Source: Acidobacteriota bacterium (lineage in GTDB: Bacteria; Acidobacteriota; Terriglobia; Bryobacterales; Bryobacteraceae). Taken from it: DNA of 45,688 bases. Below the pieces are notes generated by a model. It did no database searches and was not told the origin of the DNA. It was given only the letters and a program-made list of their open reading frames with translations. The stretch lies in NCBI GenBank assembly GCA_021778335.1, contig JAJYCN010000005.1:1-45688 (forward strand). The letters are read 5' to 3'. The position numbers and the translations under genes were made by a program. Positions within the stretch are counted from its first letter, which is position 1. The number at the start of each line of letters is the position of its first letter. Below are positions 18,170-26,606 of the stretch, in pieces.

Positions 18170-18361
18170 ATGGTGGTTTCCGGCCACGGCTGGCACGAGT
18201 GGAACGAGCGGGAAGAACACGCCTAGAGAGAGTATTTGCGGGAACAGCGCCTGGAGTATCGCGACTGGAACCGATGCAACGGGCGGGAGCAACGCGCCTA
18301 CTGGCGGTGGCGACACCGGCACCCCGACGGGGGCTACGGTCCCGGATACGGCGACCGTTGA
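18170..18361 (+). pseudogene. Probable remnant of a Trp/Tyr/Arg-rich small protein, interrupted by an amber codon
   Basis: In the 346-bp gap after the GH3 gene, frame 2 from ATG 18170 reads a phrase rich in W, E and R, ends at TAG (18224-18226), then continues open as REYLREQRLEYRDWNRC, NGREQRAYWRWRHRHPD and a Gly-rich tail to TGA at 18359-18361. The two sides of the TAG resemble each other (EWNEREEHA versus DWNRCNGREQRA), as if a repeat protein had lost a Tyr codon to TAG. I cannot name the family. It could be chance in GC-rich DNA; the periodic aromatic and charged pattern makes me favour a decayed gene. The rest of 18065-18410 holds nothing I can support. Confidence 0.3.
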
Positions 18362-18410
18362 GGCAGGATCGAGGCGGCGCGCCGTACCGGCGACGCGCCA
18401 CCCCTTGTTA

Positions 18411-19130
18411 CTACTGATTTGGGGACGATGGAGGATTCGCCGGTTGAGCGGGAGGAGCCGATGAACCCGGTCCCGAACCCGATCCGCCCGGCGCCGGCAG
18501 GGGAACGATCACTACGTCGTCCTGGTCGGACTGAATCGTGGCCGAGCCGCAGTCGGTGTTGTTGCCGTCGGAGTCGAACTTGCAGCCGTAGATGCCGGCC
18601 TCGCCGACCGAGCATTCTCCGGCGTCGAGTTCGGCCACCCACCAGCCTGAACCGGTGGGTTTCTTGAGCGTATTGCCTTTGCCGTAGACGGCCATCAGAG
18701 TCGAGCCGTCGGCCGACTGCCCGTTCCGGCACTGGAAGGAACGGTCCTTGCTGACATAAAGGACTTTATGATGATTGTCCCAGGCGACGTCGGTCGTCAC
18801 CGGGTTGCCGGATCCGTCCACGTCGATATCCTCGGTCCAGAACGAGTGGGCCACGCCACCGGGATGGCCCTTGACGCTAATGGAAGCCTTTCCCTTGCCA
18901 AACGTGCCGGCCACTTTTTGTTTCGTCGCCTTCGGGCCGGGCTTGGGAGCATCGGCCTTCGCCTTCACGGCCGGACTGACTTTGATATCCGGCACCGAGG
19001 GCGGCGGCGGAGCTGGTTTGGCGGCCTCCTTCTTTTCTTCGGGGGCCGGCGCCTTGCTGCACGCTGTGAGAAGCAACAGCGAAGCAACGGGAATCAATGC
19101 GATAAGAATGCCAAAACGCGTGCGCTTCAT
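18411..19130 (-). CDS. Lipoprotein of unknown function with Asp-rich, possibly calcium-binding loops
   Basis: 239 residues. The start MKRTRFGILIALIPVASLLL runs into the lipobox LTAC, so it should be lipid-anchored. A Lys/Pro/Ala-rich linker (about residues 28-75) leads to a compact domain with four cysteines (two possible disulfides) and two loops resembling DxDxDG calcium sites: DIDVDGSGN and KFDSDGNNTD. The tail is a low-complexity Pro/Gly/Ser stretch. The start at 19130 is fixed by GAAGGAG 5-6 nt upstream; an extension to 19193 adds only an Arg-rich, non-signal sequence. I do not recognise a family. It is monocistronic and convergent with the gene remnant. Confidence 0.75.
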   Translation of the reverse strand: MKRTRFGILIALIPVASLLLLTACSKAPAPEEKKEAAKPAPPPPSVPDIKVSPAVKAKADAPKPGPKATKQKVAGTFGKGKASISVKGHPGGVAHSFWTEDIDVDGSGNPVTTDVAWDNHHKVLYVSKDRSFQCRNGQSADGSTLMAVYGKGNTLKKPTGSGWWVAELDAGECSVGEAGIYGCKFDSDGNNTDCGSATIQSDQDDVVIVPLPAPGGSGSGPGSSAPPAQPANPPSSPNQ

Positions 19131-19245
19131 AGTCTCCTTCTTCCGGCGACGCCGCCGGGGCCACCCCGGGCCCGCAACAGCGCGCGGAACCATTCTCGCA
19201 CTATGCAGCAGCTAAAGACCGAACCGCTTTCCTTTTGGCTCCGGG

Positions 19246-20745
19246 TCAGGTAGCCGCGGCGACGCGCAGGGCTTCCCGTTCAATACCGAGCAACATCCCC
19301 CGAAAAACGATGTGGTGGAAGGGGACGACGGCGTACCAGTAGAGCAGGCCGAAGAGCCCGCGGGGCTTGAAGAGCGCGATCTGGCGGAGCGTGCAGTGAG
19401 CGCGGTCCCACGGCTCGATGCGGAACTCAAGCAGCGCCTCGCCGGGGAGCTTCATTTCGGCCCGAAGCGAGAGACGGCGGCCGGCTTCGTAACCGGTGAC
19501 GCGCCAGAAGTCGAGCGCTTCGCCAAAGCCGACCGCCTCCGGGTCCCGACGGCCGCGCCGGAGGCCCGGCCCGCCGGCCAGGCGGTCCATCCAACCGCGG
19601 ATGCGCCAGAGCCAGTCCGCTGCATACCAGCCGTTGCCGCCGCCAACCCGGCACACGGCTCGGAAAACGGTGCGGGAGGGCGCGTTGATCAGAATTTCGC
19701 GCACATCGCGAAACACGGTTCCGCCGGCCCAATCCGGGTCGCCCGGAATGGGCCCGGCCATCGACCAGGTGGTTTCGACATCGTTCTCGGCGATTTTGCA
19801 CAACGCGGCGCGGATAGCGTCGCGGACGCTGAGCAGGGGCTGGGGCAGGATCTCACGAATGCGCTCGTCCCGGCAGACGACGGGATTCCGCAGGCCTTCG
19901 GCAAGCGGCCGGGCGATGGTGTGGTTCAGAGGCGTCACCATGTGAATCCAGTACGAGCTGAGGCGCGAGTACGAACTGAGGCGCGGCGTGAGCACCGGCA
20001 CGGGGAGAATGAGGCGCCGGCTCAAGCCCAGTTCTTCGGCCATGAGCTGCATCAGGTCGCGGTAGCAGAGGACGTCCGGGCCGCCGATGTCGAACACCTG
20101 GCCGGAGGTCCTGCGCTCGGCCAACGCTCCGGTGAGATAGCCGATGACGTTACGCACGGCGATGGGCTGGCACGGCGTGAACACCCACTTCGGCGTGATC
20201 ATGACGGGGAGCCGCTCGACGAGATACCGGAGAATCTCGAAGGCGGCCGAGCCGGAGCCGATGATCATGGCCGCGCGAAAGACAGTGACGGGCACGCCGG
20301 TGGAGGCGAGGGCGAGTTCTACTTCGCGGCGCGAGCTTAGATGCTCGCTTAACTCCGGCCCGGTCTCGCCGAGCCCGCCGAGATAAATGATCCGCGGCAG
20401 CGATGCCATCGCCGCGGCGCAGGCGAAATTCTGCGCCAGCGCGAGGTCGGCGCCGGCATAGCCCCGCCCGGCGGAGTTCATGGAGTGGACAAGGTAGTAA
20501 GCGGCATCGCAGCCTTCGAGTCCCCGGGCAATCGATTCCGGATCTCCCAGGTTGGCTTTCTGCACCACCAAGCGCCGGTTCCGCGCCCACGAGCGGGACG
20601 TGAGTTTCCCCGGCGAACGCACCAGACAACTAACGTGATAGCCGGCCACGAGCAGCCGCGGCGCCAGGCGTCCTCCGATGTAGCCCGTCGCACCGGCGAT
20701 CGCCACCTGCCCGCTCTTGGTCCCCTCGCCCAGCAAACCGCTCAC
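19246..20745 (-). CDS. NAD(P)-binding SDR/epimerase fused to a DUF2867 domain
   Basis: 499 residues. The N-terminal half is an atypical SDR with the nucleotide motif GATGYIGG and a conserved YYLVHSM phrase. The C-terminal half (about 330-490) matches the DUF2867 architecture, including the near-terminal phrase GLLYWYAVVPFHHIVF. The substrate is unknown; proteins of this layout often occur with photolyase genes. The GTG start at 20745 places the Rossmann motif at the usual distance from the N-terminus, but the ribosome binding site is poor. An 18-bp tandem duplication (19951-19986) gives RLSSYSRLSSYW inside the protein. It lies 26 bp downstream of the radical SAM gene, same strand, so is probably co-transcribed with it. 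Confidence 0.85.
   Translation of the reverse strand: MSGLLGEGTKSGQVAIAGATGYIGGRLAPRLLVAGYHVSCLVRSPGKLTSRSWARNRRLVVQKANLGDPESIARGLEGCDAAYYLVHSMNSAGRGYAGADLALAQNFACAAAMASLPRIIYLGGLGETGPELSEHLSSRREVELALASTGVPVTVFRAAMIIGSGSAAFEILRYLVERLPVMITPKWVFTPCQPIAVRNVIGYLTGALAERRTSGQVFDIGGPDVLCYRDLMQLMAEELGLSRRLILPVPVLTPRLSSYSRLSSYWIHMVTPLNHTIARPLAEGLRNPVVCRDERIREILPQPLLSVRDAIRAALCKIAENDVETTWSMAGPIPGDPDWAGGTVFRDVREILINAPSRTVFRAVCRVGGGNGWYAADWLWRIRGWMDRLAGGPGLRRGRRDPEAVGFGEALDFWRVTGYEAGRRLSLRAEMKLPGEALLEFRIEPWDRAHCTLRQIALFKPRGLFGLLYWYAVVPFHHIVFRGMLLGIEREALRVAAAT
19951..19986. repeat. 18-bp imperfect tandem duplication inside the DUF2867 epimerase gene
   Basis: GTACGAGCTGAGGCGCGA followed by GTACGAACTGAGGCGCGG, two mismatches, in frame; it duplicates six residues (RLSSYS / RLSSYW). 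Confidence 0.85.
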
Positions 20746-20771
20746 TCCGTTAAAAGCTCACAATCAGAAGC

Positions 20772-21857
20772 TCACTGCTTGCGAATCTGCACCAACTCCC
20801 GCGCCTCGGCCGCGGCGCCGCTGGGCGCCGGGGGACGCAACCACCGTCCCGGCAAACGCGAAAAATACGCCAGCCGTTCGACGGCCGGAAGCAGCCGCCG
20901 CACGGTCTTGCCGTGGAAGATCAGGCTCCCGGCGACGAGCAGAGGATGCGGAATCGTCGTCAGGCAGCGCGAGCAGACGCCGATTTCGCCGGCGCGGCCG
21001 GCCACGTGCAGCCGGCGCATGTTCCGCATCGCATCGGAATTCCAGATCTCGTCCAGGCTCTGCCGCCCCGCGTATCCCACAGGAAGCCCATCCAGCATGT
21101 AGCTCTGGCAGCACGGATACACCGCGCCGTCATGTTTAACATACATCGGTCCGCGCCACAGGTAGTGGCACGGATGTGCCCAGTCGCTTGCCTCGTGCGC
21201 GGCCGCGGGCTGGAGCAGGTTCGTTTCGTCTTCCTTGATGCGGATCTGGTCGATGCCGGGCACGGCGCGCCAGAAGCGGACGAACTCATCCACCTCGCCT
21301 GCGTTCTTCTCCATGCGCACCATCTGGACGACCACCTGCAGCTTCGCTCCGCGTTCGTGCTTCATGCGCGCGAAGCGCACGAAGTTGTCCCGCACGCGCG
21401 TGAAACTTGCGCCCTTGCGGTAGTACTCGTAAGAATCGCGGGAGGCGCCGTCGAAGCTCAGCGTGATGTGGGCCAGCGGCGATTCGAGCATTTTCGCCGA
21501 GGTTTCTTCATCGAGCAGCACGCCGTTGGTGGAGATCAGCGAAGAGATGCCGTGCGTTTCGCAGGAGACGATGCGGTCGAAGATTTTGGCGTCCAGCAGC
21601 GGTTCGCCGAGGCCGATCAGCATCATGTGTTCCGCGCTGCGGCCGGCCCCTTCGACCAGCCGCGAGAACACTTCGTCCGGCATATCTTCTTTGGGCTGCT
21701 TGTGCGTCTCGCGCGGGCACATCGGGCAGTAGAGGTTGCACTTCGCCGTGGTTTCGACGATGTATTCCACCGGCAGGCCGGAAAGCGTTTCGGCGCCCCG
21801 AAGATAGCCCCAGAGGAGCCGGGCGCGGTTGGCGGCGCGAGTGAAGAAAGCCCCCAT
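20772..21857 (-). CDS. Radical SAM protein with a SPASM-like C-terminal cysteine region
   Basis: 361 residues. The radical SAM cluster motif is CNLYCPMC (C40, C44, C47), followed by the SAM-binding GLGEPLL stretch. The C-terminal part carries further cysteines in the order CHYLW, YPCCQSY and CSRC, which resembles a SPASM auxiliary cluster domain. Such proteins modify peptides or other small substrates through a 5'-deoxyadenosyl radical. No precursor peptide gene is visible beside it, so the substrate is unknown. Its ATG at 21857 is only 26 bp from the divergent photolyase start, so the two promoters must overlap the opposite coding regions. It is probably co-transcribed with the DUF2867 epimerase. 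Confidence 0.85.
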   Translation of the reverse strand: MGAFFTRAANRARLLWGYLRGAETLSGLPVEYIVETTAKCNLYCPMCPRETHKQPKEDMPDEVFSRLVEGAGRSAEHMMLIGLGEPLLDAKIFDRIVSCETHGISSLISTNGVLLDEETSAKMLESPLAHITLSFDGASRDSYEYYRKGASFTRVRDNFVRFARMKHERGAKLQVVVQMVRMEKNAGEVDEFVRFWRAVPGIDQIRIKEDETNLLQPAAAHEASDWAHPCHYLWRGPMYVKHDGAVYPCCQSYMLDGLPVGYAGRQSLDEIWNSDAMRNMRRLHVAGRAGEIGVCSRCLTTIPHPLLVAGSLIFHGKTVRRLLPAVERLAYFSRLPGRWLRPPAPSGAAAEARELVQIRKQ

Positions 21858-21883
21858 TGCTACGCAGTTTAATTGTATCGGGT

Positions 21884-23329
21884 ATGCCGTGGCCGGAATC
21901 CAGAAACGAGATGCAAGAACGCGTCAGGCAGCTTAACCAGGCGCCGTTGCCGGCCTCGGGCCGCTACGTCCTTTACTGGGCGCAGATGAACCGGCGGGTG
22001 GAAGCGAACCACGGCCTTGCCTACGCCTGCCAGATCTCGCGCGAAGTGGGTCTTCCGGTGCTGTTTTACGAGGGGCTGACCTGCGCGTATCCTCACGCGA
22101 ACGACCGCTTTCATACGTTCGTGCTGGAAGGCGTACCGGAAACCGCGCGGCGCCTGGCGAAGCTCGGCATCGGCTACGTATTCCATCTCCGGCGGCGGCG
22201 GAACGACCCGGACAATGCGTTGTACGAGTTGGCGCGAGACGCGGCCGCGGTGGTGGCCGACGATTATCCGGCGTTCGTGGCCCGCCGCTACAACGCGCGC
22301 GTCCCGGTGAAACTCGGCATCCCTTACTTCGTTGTGGACTCGAGTTGCATCGTGCCGATGAACCGGATCGACAAGCGCGAGTACGCCGCTTATACGATCC
22401 GGCCGAAGATTCACAAGCTGCTGCCGAAGTATCTGCAACCGGCGCCGCAACCGAAGCCGGGCCGGCGCTTCGACGAACCCGTTTCCCCGCTTCATACTCC
22501 GGTGCGCGAGGCCGATATTCCGGCGCTGGCCGCATCGTGCGAGATCGACCATTCGATTGCGCCCTCGACGGCTTTTCGCGGCGGACGCCTGGAAGCCGAG
22601 CGACGGCTGGAACATTTTCTGAACGCGAACCTGCGCCGCTACGCTTCGGCCCGGAATGAGCCCTCGGCCCACGCGACGTCGAACCTGAGCCCATACCTGC
22701 ATTTCGGCCACATCTCGTCGCTCGAAGTGGCGCTCGAGGCGAGAGAATATGCGCAGGAGCATAAGTTGATCGCCGACGAGTTTCTGGAAGAACTGATCGT
22801 GCGGCGCGAACTCGCCTTCAACTTCGCGCGCTACTCCGAAGACACGGAAACGCTCGATGCGCTGCCGGACTGGGCTCTGCGCACGCTGCGGAAGCACGAC
22901 GGCGACCGGCGCGAGCCCTGCTACACGGCGGAACAGTTGGAGCAGGCCGCCACGCATGACGCGCTGTGGAACGCCACGCAGAAGGAACTGCTGCTACGCG
23001 GCAAGATCCACGGCTACTACCGGATGTATTGGGGAAAGAAGATCATCGAGTGGTCCGCGACACATCAGGATGCGATACGATTCATGATCGCGATGCACGA
23101 CCGTTACGCGCTCGACGGGAGGGACCCGAACACGTACACGAACATCCTCTGGTGCTTCGGTCTGCATGACCGGCCGTGGGGCGAGCGCCCGATTTTCGGC
23201 CAGATACGCTATATGTCACTCGATGGGATGAAGCGCAAGACCGGCGTGGACGCTTACGTCCGCGAGATCGCGGAACTGGAACGCACGGGCCGGGAAGCGC
23301 AGGCGGCGCAGGGGGAGTTGGCGTTGTGA
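21884..23329 (+). CDS. phrB: Class II cyclobutane pyrimidine dimer photolyase
   Basis: 481 residues, cytoplasmic, FAD-dependent and light-driven repair of UV-induced pyrimidine dimers. The family is recognised from the N-terminal block (GRYVLYWAQMNRRVEANHGL), the middle phrase NLSPYLHFGHISSLEVAL, and the C-terminal FAD/DNA region with RMYWGKKI and DPNTYTNILWCFGLHDRPW. Length fits class II enzymes. The ATG at 21884 is chosen; a second ATG at 21911 would remove nine residues with no loss of conserved sequence, and neither has a good ribosome binding site. The stop overlaps the TIGR01777 epimerase start by 4 nt (GTGA), so the two are translationally coupled. Divergent from the radical SAM gene. 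Confidence 0.95.
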   Translation: MPWPESRNEMQERVRQLNQAPLPASGRYVLYWAQMNRRVEANHGLAYACQISREVGLPVLFYEGLTCAYPHANDRFHTFVLEGVPETARRLAKLGIGYVFHLRRRRNDPDNALYELARDAAAVVADDYPAFVARRYNARVPVKLGIPYFVVDSSCIVPMNRIDKREYAAYTIRPKIHKLLPKYLQPAPQPKPGRRFDEPVSPLHTPVREADIPALAASCEIDHSIAPSTAFRGGRLEAERRLEHFLNANLRRYASARNEPSAHATSNLSPYLHFGHISSLEVALEAREYAQEHKLIADEFLEELIVRRELAFNFARYSEDTETLDALPDWALRTLRKHDGDRREPCYTAEQLEQAATHDALWNATQKELLLRGKIHGYYRMYWGKKIIEWSATHQDAIRFMIAMHDRYALDGRDPNTYTNILWCFGLHDRPWGERPIFGQIRYMSLDGMKRKTGVDAYVREIAELERTGREAQAAQGELAL

Positions 23330-24225
23330 GAATTACGCTCATCGGCGCGTCCGGTTTTCTCGGCGGCTCGATTGTGAGAAAGCTGGGCGCCGAAGGGCAT
23401 CAACTTCATCTTGTGGGGCGGAAGCGCCCGGCCGAGCTGGCGGAAGGAATCGAATTTTCCGCGTGGCCCGAAGAAGCCGATGAGCCGCCACCCGACGCGC
23501 TTGCCGGCGCCGAAGCGATTGTGAATCTCGCCGGCGAGCCCGTCGCGCAGCGCTGGACGCCGGAGGTGATGAAGCGCATCCGCTTGAGCCGCGTGGACCG
23601 CACGCTGCAACTGGCCGAGGCTCTGGCGGGCCAGCCTTCGCGCCCGGCGGTGTATGTCGCCGCTTCGGCCATCGGCTTCTACGGCCCGCGCGGGGACGAG
23701 GCGCTCAACGAAGCTTCGCCGCCGGGCAGGGGCTACCTTGCCGATGTGTGCGTGGAGTGGGAGCGCGCGGCGGAGTTCGTTGAAACTCTCGGCGTGCGGA
23801 CGGTGAAATTGCGCATCGGTATCGCGCTGGGGGCGGGCGGAGGGGCGCTCAAGGAGATGGCGCCACCGTTCCGCGCCGGTGTGGGAGGCAAGCTCGGGTC
23901 GGGAAAGCAGTGGATGTCGTGGATTCACTCGGACGACGTTGCGGGGCTGGTTTCGTTCGCGCTGGCGCACAATGCCGCATCCGGCGCGTGGAACGCCACC
24001 GCACCGCATCCGGTGACGAACGCGGAGTTCACCAAGGCTCTCGCCAAGGCGCTGCACCGGCCGGCGCTTTTCACCGTCCCCGAATTCGCGCTGCGGCTGA
24101 AGTATGGCGATATGGCCGGAGTGATGATGGCGAGCCAGCGGGTGCTTCCCGAGGCGGCGCTGCGCGCCGGTTACACGTTCCTCTATCCGGAACTGCCGGC
24201 CGCGCTGGCGAGTTTGCGGCTATAG
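23326..24225 (+). CDS. TIGR01777-family NAD-dependent epimerase (YfcH-like)
   Basis: 299 residues. Rossmann motif GASGFLGGS at the N-terminus, the family phrase VNLAGEPVAQRWTPEVMKRI, then YVAASAIGFYGPRGDE, and a C-terminal DUF1731-type tail (FTVPEFALRLKYGDMA). The substrate is not known for this family. The GTG start overlaps the photolyase stop (GTGA) and follows GGGGAG at 8 nt; longer frames to 23176 only run through the photolyase gene. Coupling to photolyase and closeness to a second epimerase suggest a light- or oxidation-responsive cluster; this is inference. Confidence 0.9.
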   Translation: MRITLIGASGFLGGSIVRKLGAEGHQLHLVGRKRPAELAEGIEFSAWPEEADEPPPDALAGAEAIVNLAGEPVAQRWTPEVMKRIRLSRVDRTLQLAEALAGQPSRPAVYVAASAIGFYGPRGDEALNEASPPGRGYLADVCVEWERAAEFVETLGVRTVKLRIGIALGAGGGALKEMAPPFRAGVGGKLGSGKQWMSWIHSDDVAGLVSFALAHNAASGAWNATAPHPVTNAEFTKALAKALHRPALFTVPEFALRLKYGDMAGVMMASQRVLPEAALRAGYTFLYPELPAALASLRL

Positions 24226-24226
24226 G

Positions 24227-24895
24227 TTAGAGCGTTATGCCGCCGTCGATTGAGAGAATCTGTCCGGTGATGTAGTTATCCGGTTCGAGGAGAAAGCGGA
24301 CCGCGCGCGCGACATCGAGGGCGCGGCCGTAGCGCGGGAGGATGTCTTCGGCGAGATAGCGGTCATACTTGCCCGCCGCGATGCTTTCCTCGGCCATGCC
24401 TGCCTGCATGACGCCAGGCGAGATCACGTTAACGCGGATGTTGGCGCGGCCGCGGCACTCTTTGGCGAGAATGCGCGCGGCGTGCTGCAGGGCCGCCTTC
24501 GCGCCGGCGTAGACGGTGGAGCCGGGGAACAGCGCCACGGCTTGCATGGTGGAGACGAGGATGATGGCGCCGGGGGCGCCCGCGTCCTTCATCCGCTCCG
24601 CCGCTTCGCGAGCAAGCAGAATGGGGCCTGCGTAGTTCACTTCATAGGACACTTGCATCATCTCGTCCGGGTTGCCGCGCGCGGGCGTGCCCGTGAACAC
24701 GACCAGACCGTAGAGATCCGGCACGGCGTCGAGCAGGCGGATTCTATCGTCCTTCTGCGTGATGCCGGCGGGAATGCCCGAGCGGCGCGAGGAGATGACG
24801 ACGCGCGCGCCTTCGGCTTCGAGCAGGGCCGCGGTTTCCGAGCCGAGACCGCCCGATCCGCCGGCGAGGAGAATTTCACGATGAGCGAGCGACAT
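24227..24895 (-). CDS. Short-chain dehydrogenase/reductase (SDR)
   Basis: 222 residues, classical SDR: nucleotide motif LLAGGSGGLGSE at the N-terminus, catalytic Ser in ILVSTMQ, the YAGAK (YxxxK) motif, and the usual C-terminal phrase ITGQILSIDGGITL. It reduces or oxidises a small alcohol or carbonyl with NAD(P)H; substrate unknown. The start at 24895 gives the standard SDR N-terminus and lies inside the last 20 nt of the upstream O-antigen-ligase-like gene, so the two are coupled. The gene ends 1 bp from the convergent TIGR01777 epimerase stop. Confidence 0.85.
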   Translation of the reverse strand: MSLAHREILLAGGSGGLGSETAALLEAEGARVVISSRRSGIPAGITQKDDRIRLLDAVPDLYGLVVFTGTPARGNPDEMMQVSYEVNYAGPILLAREAAERMKDAGAPGAIILVSTMQAVALFPGSTVYAGAKAALQHAARILAKECRGRANIRVNVISPGVMQAGMAEESIAAGKYDRYLAEDILPRYGRALDVARAVRFLLEPDNYITGQILSIDGGITL

Positions 24896-26066
24896 ATCCG
24901 AATGTAGTAGCGGTGAGGAACATGGTGAGGACCTCACTATCGCCAAGGTTCAACTCGAAAAATCCTTCGACCAGCACGGCCATCAACACGGCGAGGGCGC
25001 CGTGGAGGACCCAGCGCGATTCCACCGGAGGTCCGCCACGGAGCGAGCGCGTGAAATCGAATCCGATTTTTCCAAGGAACCACATGAGCATGAGCATCGT
25101 GGGGATGCCGCGTTCAGCCGCGTAGTGGAGATAGATGTTGTGCAGGTGGCCGTACCATCCGCTGGGCAGGGGCCGCGGGATGCCGGCAGGGATGTATTGC
25201 GGCAACTCGGCCTTCACCTCTTCCGGCCCGAGTCCGAACCAGGGATGCGCCTCGATCATTTTCAGCCCGGTGCGCCAGACGACCACGCGGAACTCATTCG
25301 AGTCCAGATCGCCGTGCGGATGGAAAACACTGACGACGCGCTCGCGGATGGGCGCAAAGACGAGCGACACGGCAATCAACGCCGGCAAGGCGAGGAGTAA
25401 CTTCGGCCGCCAGGACCAGAGCAGATAGACACCTCCCACGACGGCGCCGAGCCAGATGCCGCGCGTCAGGCCGAGCAGCATCGAGACGGCGAGCAGGACG
25501 CAGGCGATAGAAGCAGGAAGCTTCCATCGGCTGGGCGGGGCGAAGAACAGAAACGCGGCCAGCATCAGCAGCACGATCATCTCTTCGCCGCCGAACGTCA
25601 TCCAGTGGCTCATGAAGCCGGTGATGCGCTCACCGACGTAGAACTGATAGAAGTTGACGTTCTCCGTTCTGCTTTCCTGAAACTTCTGCACGAACTGTGC
25701 AAAACTCCGGAGGGCGGAAAGCGAGGCGACGCCGGCCCAGAGGAGCACGGTGTTGCGGATTTTCGCGGCCGAGTTGTAGACGCTGGCTACGAGCAGCGCG
25801 ATCAAATACACGTAGAACTTGCGGATCTGCGGCGTGCCGATGTGGGGGTCGTCAGCGAGCGAAAGCGACAGCACGGTCCCGATGAAAAACAACAATAACG
25901 GGAGTTTCAGCGGCGGAAAGCGGATTGGCTCGCGCGATACAAGAAGCGCCGCGAAGGCGAGGGCCATGAGGATCTGCGAGACGGCGATGGAGAACAGAAT
26001 GGAAACCGCGGAGCCCGCGGTCAGTAGGTAGGCCGCGCGGCGCGCGTGCGGAGCGAGGTCGGGCAT
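24876..26066 (-). CDS. O-antigen ligase/polymerase family (Wzy_C) membrane protein
   Basis: 396 residues with about ten hydrophobic segments and one larger external loop (about 230-330) that carries the family pattern WRTGLKMIEAHPWFGLGPEE and a later HLHNIYLHYAAERGIP. The His/Arg pattern is typical of WaaL/Wzy-type glycan ligases, which join or polymerise surface polysaccharide in the periplasm. No glycosyltransferases are near, so the substrate cannot be told. The ATG at 26066 is divergent from sixA; the 3' end overlaps the SDR start by 20 nt. Confidence 0.85.
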   Translation of the reverse strand: MPDLAPHARRAAYLLTAGSAVSILFSIAVSQILMALAFAALLVSREPIRFPPLKLPLLLFFIGTVLSLSLADDPHIGTPQIRKFYVYLIALLVASVYNSAAKIRNTVLLWAGVASLSALRSFAQFVQKFQESRTENVNFYQFYVGERITGFMSHWMTFGGEEMIVLLMLAAFLFFAPPSRWKLPASIACVLLAVSMLLGLTRGIWLGAVVGGVYLLWSWRPKLLLALPALIAVSLVFAPIRERVVSVFHPHGDLDSNEFRVVVWRTGLKMIEAHPWFGLGPEEVKAELPQYIPAGIPRPLPSGWYGHLHNIYLHYAAERGIPTMLMLMWFLGKIGFDFTRSLRGGPPVESRWVLHGALAVLMAVLVEGFFELNLGDSEVLTMFLTATTFGYVARSS

Positions 26067-26117
26067 GGGGTGAGGTCGAACCTACGAGTATGGCAAATGC
26101 GGGCTATCGTAGTGGTT

Positions 26118-26606
26118 GTGGAGCTATATCTTCTGAGGCATGGGATCGCCGAGGAGGCGTCCGCGCATCGGGCGGATGCGCAACGAGCGTTAACCGCGGA
26201 GGGCCGGAAGCGGTTGATGGGGATATTGCGTTCGGCGGCGGCGGCAGGAGTGAAGCCATCGCTGGTGCTGACGAGTCCACATCGCCGGGCAGTGGAGACG
26301 GCGGAGGTGGCGGCGGAAGCGCTGGGCTACCGCGGGGAGTTGCTGCGGACCAAATCCCTTCTGCCGGGTTCAACGCCGCAGGATGTGTGGGAGGAAGTGC
26401 GGGCGCACCGGGGAGCAGAAAGTCTGCTGCTGAGCGGGCATGAGCCGCTGCTGAGCGCGTCGGCTGCGTTCCTGCTTGGCACACCGAACTTGGCGATCGA
26501 GTTCAAGAAGGGCTCAATGGCGCGCATCGACTTGGAGCGGTTTCCGGCCGAGCCTCACGGCACGCTGCGGTGGTTGCTGGCGCCGAAGATGGCCGCGAAG
26601 GGTTAG
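26118..26606 (+). CDS. sixA: SixA-type phosphohistidine phosphatase
   Basis: 162 residues, histidine phosphatase superfamily. The catalytic RHG is in ELYLLRHGIAEE, the second His in LLLSGHEPLL, and the support motif in LTSPHRRAVETAEV. SixA-like enzymes remove phosphate from histidine in phosphotransfer proteins. The GTG at 26118 gives the canonical N-terminus; an ATG at 26097 would add MRAIVVV and is also possible. The stop codon overlaps the atpC stop on the other strand (26604-26606 versus 26603-26605). Confidence 0.85.
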   Translation: MELYLLRHGIAEEASAHRADAQRALTAEGRKRLMGILRSAAAAGVKPSLVLTSPHRRAVETAEVAAEALGYRGELLRTKSLLPGSTPQDVWEEVRAHRGAESLLLSGHEPLLSASAAFLLGTPNLAIEFKKGSMARIDLERFPAEPHGTLRWLLAPKMAAKG

